This document shows, one piece after another, positions 4,446-5,522 of a stretch of 5,522 bases of DNA. The translations under genes were made by a program, and so were the position numbers. The stretch comes from Desulfobacterales bacterium (GTDB lineage: Bacteria; Desulfobacterota; Desulfobacteria; Desulfobacterales; UBA11574). The number at the start of each line of letters is the position of its first letter. Position 1 is the first letter of the stretch. Under the pieces are notes generated by a model that ran no database searches, was not told the origin of the DNA, and worked only from the letters and a program-made list of their open reading frames with translations. The stretch covers positions 1 to 5,522 of the forward strand of contig JAQYVG010000222.1 in assembly GCA_030145595.1 (NCBI GenBank), read 5' to 3'.

Positions 4446-5412
4446 AATCATGATCGGATAAATCCCTCAGCTTACCTACCAGATATCCATCCATCAGCAA
4501 CTGGGTAAGATGATGCATCACACAGACAACCAGAGCCAGCCCGTATTGTGGGAAAAGAGCAACTTGCAGAATGATTGAAAGCGGCAGAGTTTTCTGCCCC
4601 CCCATGAAAATAATACTTTCTCTTTTGCCTTTAGCGATCCTGAATAAATGAGTAAGAGCTCCTGCAGCAGCCAAAAGCATGCCATGAAAGGTAAACACCA
4701 ACAGGAAAATTATCCCAATACTATCGCCGCCGTTTATGATTACATGTCTGGCCTGAGAAACAGCCATCCAGACAATCCCTAATATCAGACACTGATTCAG
4801 AACTGACAATTTTGCTCCCCAGCGGTCCATCATAGATTTTGTATAATATTTAATAAGCAAACCACAGCCGAGTGGCAAAAGCACCAATAAACTAAGCTTT
4901 ATCATGATGGCCCACTTGTCTATAGATACTACCGTTATTCCGCCGACCAGATTCAAAAGCAGTGCCAGGACAACAGGTATTGTTACAACAGCAAGTCCAT
5001 TTGCTACAATAGTAATAACCAGAGCATGCGCCATATTCCCGCCGGCGGCACCAGTCATAACCACGCCGCTGCTCAAAGTTGTCGGCATAACCGCTACCAG
5101 AAAAATTCCTATTTTGATTCCGTTGCCCAAGGGGGCTATGCCGAAGGATGCTGCTGCAATCGGGGCGACAAGAAAAATAATCATCAAGGCAATAAGGATG
5201 CCCTTGATGTCCATCATCCCCGACTTTATTTGCCTGGAATCGAGTATCAAACCGGAGAAAAAAAATATCAGAACGATAACGGCATCCGGCCCGTGATGAA
5301 GCTTGAACCACCTGCCGATCCCGGAGATGGTTTCGGTTGTATCAACCAGCGTTACAGCAAAAACAAACACAAGTCCTGCAACGAACCAGTATTTTTTAAT
5401 CCATCCGGACAA
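4432..5412 (-). CDS. SBF-like (bile acid:sodium symporter-like, SLC10A7/YfeH type) membrane transporter
   Basis: The 326-residue protein is almost wholly membrane-embedded, with about ten helices (near 8-24, 43-58, 69-88, 99-121, 127-155, 166-188, 206-222, 231-256, 266-286 and 289-308), as in the SBF-like CPA transporter family (PF13593). Family marks are FFSGLILDSRQIKSG (51-65), MPTTLSSGVVMTGAAGGN (109-126, the broken-helix substrate and ion site) and GGQKTLPLS (271-279, the second crossing site). Members are secondary carriers in the inner membrane, probably sodium-coupled. Substrates of the bacterial proteins are mostly unknown, so none is named here. The start is TTG at 5412, supported by GGGAGAG eight bases upstream; no ATG, GTG or TTG exists further upstream in the open frame. 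The gene converges on the atp cluster and has no obvious partner in the window. Confidence 0.85.
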   Translation of the reverse strand: MSGWIKKYWFVAGLVFVFAVTLVDTTETISGIGRWFKLHHGPDAVIVLIFFFSGLILDSRQIKSGMMDIKGILIALMIIFLVAPIAAASFGIAPLGNGIKIGIFLVAVMPTTLSSGVVMTGAAGGNMAHALVITIVANGLAVVTIPVVLALLLNLVGGITVVSIDKWAIMIKLSLLVLLPLGCGLLIKYYTKSMMDRWGAKLSVLNQCLILGIVWMAVSQARHVIINGGDSIGIIFLLVFTFHGMLLAAAGALTHLFRIAKGKRESIIFMGGQKTLPLSIILQVALFPQYGLALVVCVMHHLTQLLMDGYLVGKLRDLSDHDLMAS

Positions 5413-5420
5413 TCGGCGAG

Positions 5421-5427
5421 CTCTCCC
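5421..5427 (-). promoter_or_regulatory. Ribosome binding site setting the TTG start of the transporter gene
   Basis: Read on the minus strand this is GGGAGAG, ending eight bases before the TTG at 5412-5410. The stretch 5428-5522 beyond it holds no recognisable gene or convincing promoter; it contains only a GC-rich region near 5481-5504 that can form a small hairpin. Confidence 0.6.
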
Positions 5428-5522
5428 AGTGTCGAAACCTTTAAATAGTTTCCATCCATAAATGGCTATTTTTCCGATGAGCGGCGTTCTCCGCGGGTTT
5501 CCGCCCTCGACGTACTAAAGTA

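Noticed and set aside
5405..5440. tRNA-like stretch (TGGGAGAGCTCGCC on the minus strand resembles a tRNA D arm)
   Set aside because: No matching acceptor stem, anticodon arm or GTTCGA T loop follows at the right distance, and the stretch is explained by the transporter's ribosome site and start.
5026..5448. A 140-codon plus-strand open frame opposite the transporter gene
   Set aside because: It lies antisense inside the transporter, has a low-complexity, polar, non-protein-like composition and no ribosome site. The minus-strand frame has clear family motifs.
5413..5515. N-terminal extension of the transporter upstream of TTG 5412
   Set aside because: The frame stays open to a stop near the window edge, but it contains no ATG, GTG or TTG, and a good ribosome site sits right before TTG 5412.
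1..5522. A novel multi-gene system (defence, secretion, biosynthetic or mobile)
   Set aside because: Every gene of normal size fits a known housekeeping or transporter family; novelty, if any, lies in the repeats.

Overview
The window looks like ordinary chromosomal DNA from a Gram-negative, probably anaerobic bacterium of the former Deltaproteobacteria (Desulfobacterota, most likely Desulfobacterales-like). This placement is an inference. It rests on the protein flavour, on the moderate-GC base use, on the gene order pgeF-pyrK-atpZ-atpI-atpB-atpE with an Fo-only ATP synthase cluster, and on several dispersed-repeat-like palindromes in the spacers. No phage, CRISPR array, transposase or defence gene is visible.

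Layout. The left end (1-256, minus strand) is the N-terminal part of a family 2 glycosyltransferase that runs off the window. A short spacer follows, holding an octamer-periodic inverted repeat (about 335-410). Two plus-strand genes come next, almost touching: a PgeF/YfiH purine nucleoside phosphorylase (477 or 429 to 1319) and a PyrK-type electron-transfer flavoprotein (1331-2131). After an 83-base leader with alternative hairpins comes the Fo cluster: atpZ (2215-2436), atpI (2452-2838), atpB (2840-3529) and atpE (3681-3968). It is closed by a strong intrinsic terminator (3991-4033). No F1 genes and no b-subunit gene follow, so the rest of the ATP synthase must be encoded elsewhere.

From 4034 to 4431 there is no credible gene. 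This stretch is unusually rich in structure: small hairpins, a heptanucleotide array with units in both orientations, and a 62-base stem-loop with perfect 15-base arms. The right end (4432-5412, minus strand) is a ten-segment SBF-like (SLC10A7/YfeH-type) transporter that starts at TTG and converges on the atp cluster.

How the genes work together. AtpB and AtpE form the ion path and rotor of the Fo motor, and AtpI and AtpZ are small accessory membrane proteins of the same complex. PgeF and PyrK belong to nucleotide metabolism. The glycosyltransferase and the SBF-like transporter look functionally unrelated. I see no novel multi-gene system. The items most worth a second look are in the non-coding DNA (heptad array, long stem-loop, a roughly 20-base motif occurring three times) and in the c subunit, whose ion site carries most of the side chains used for sodium binding.
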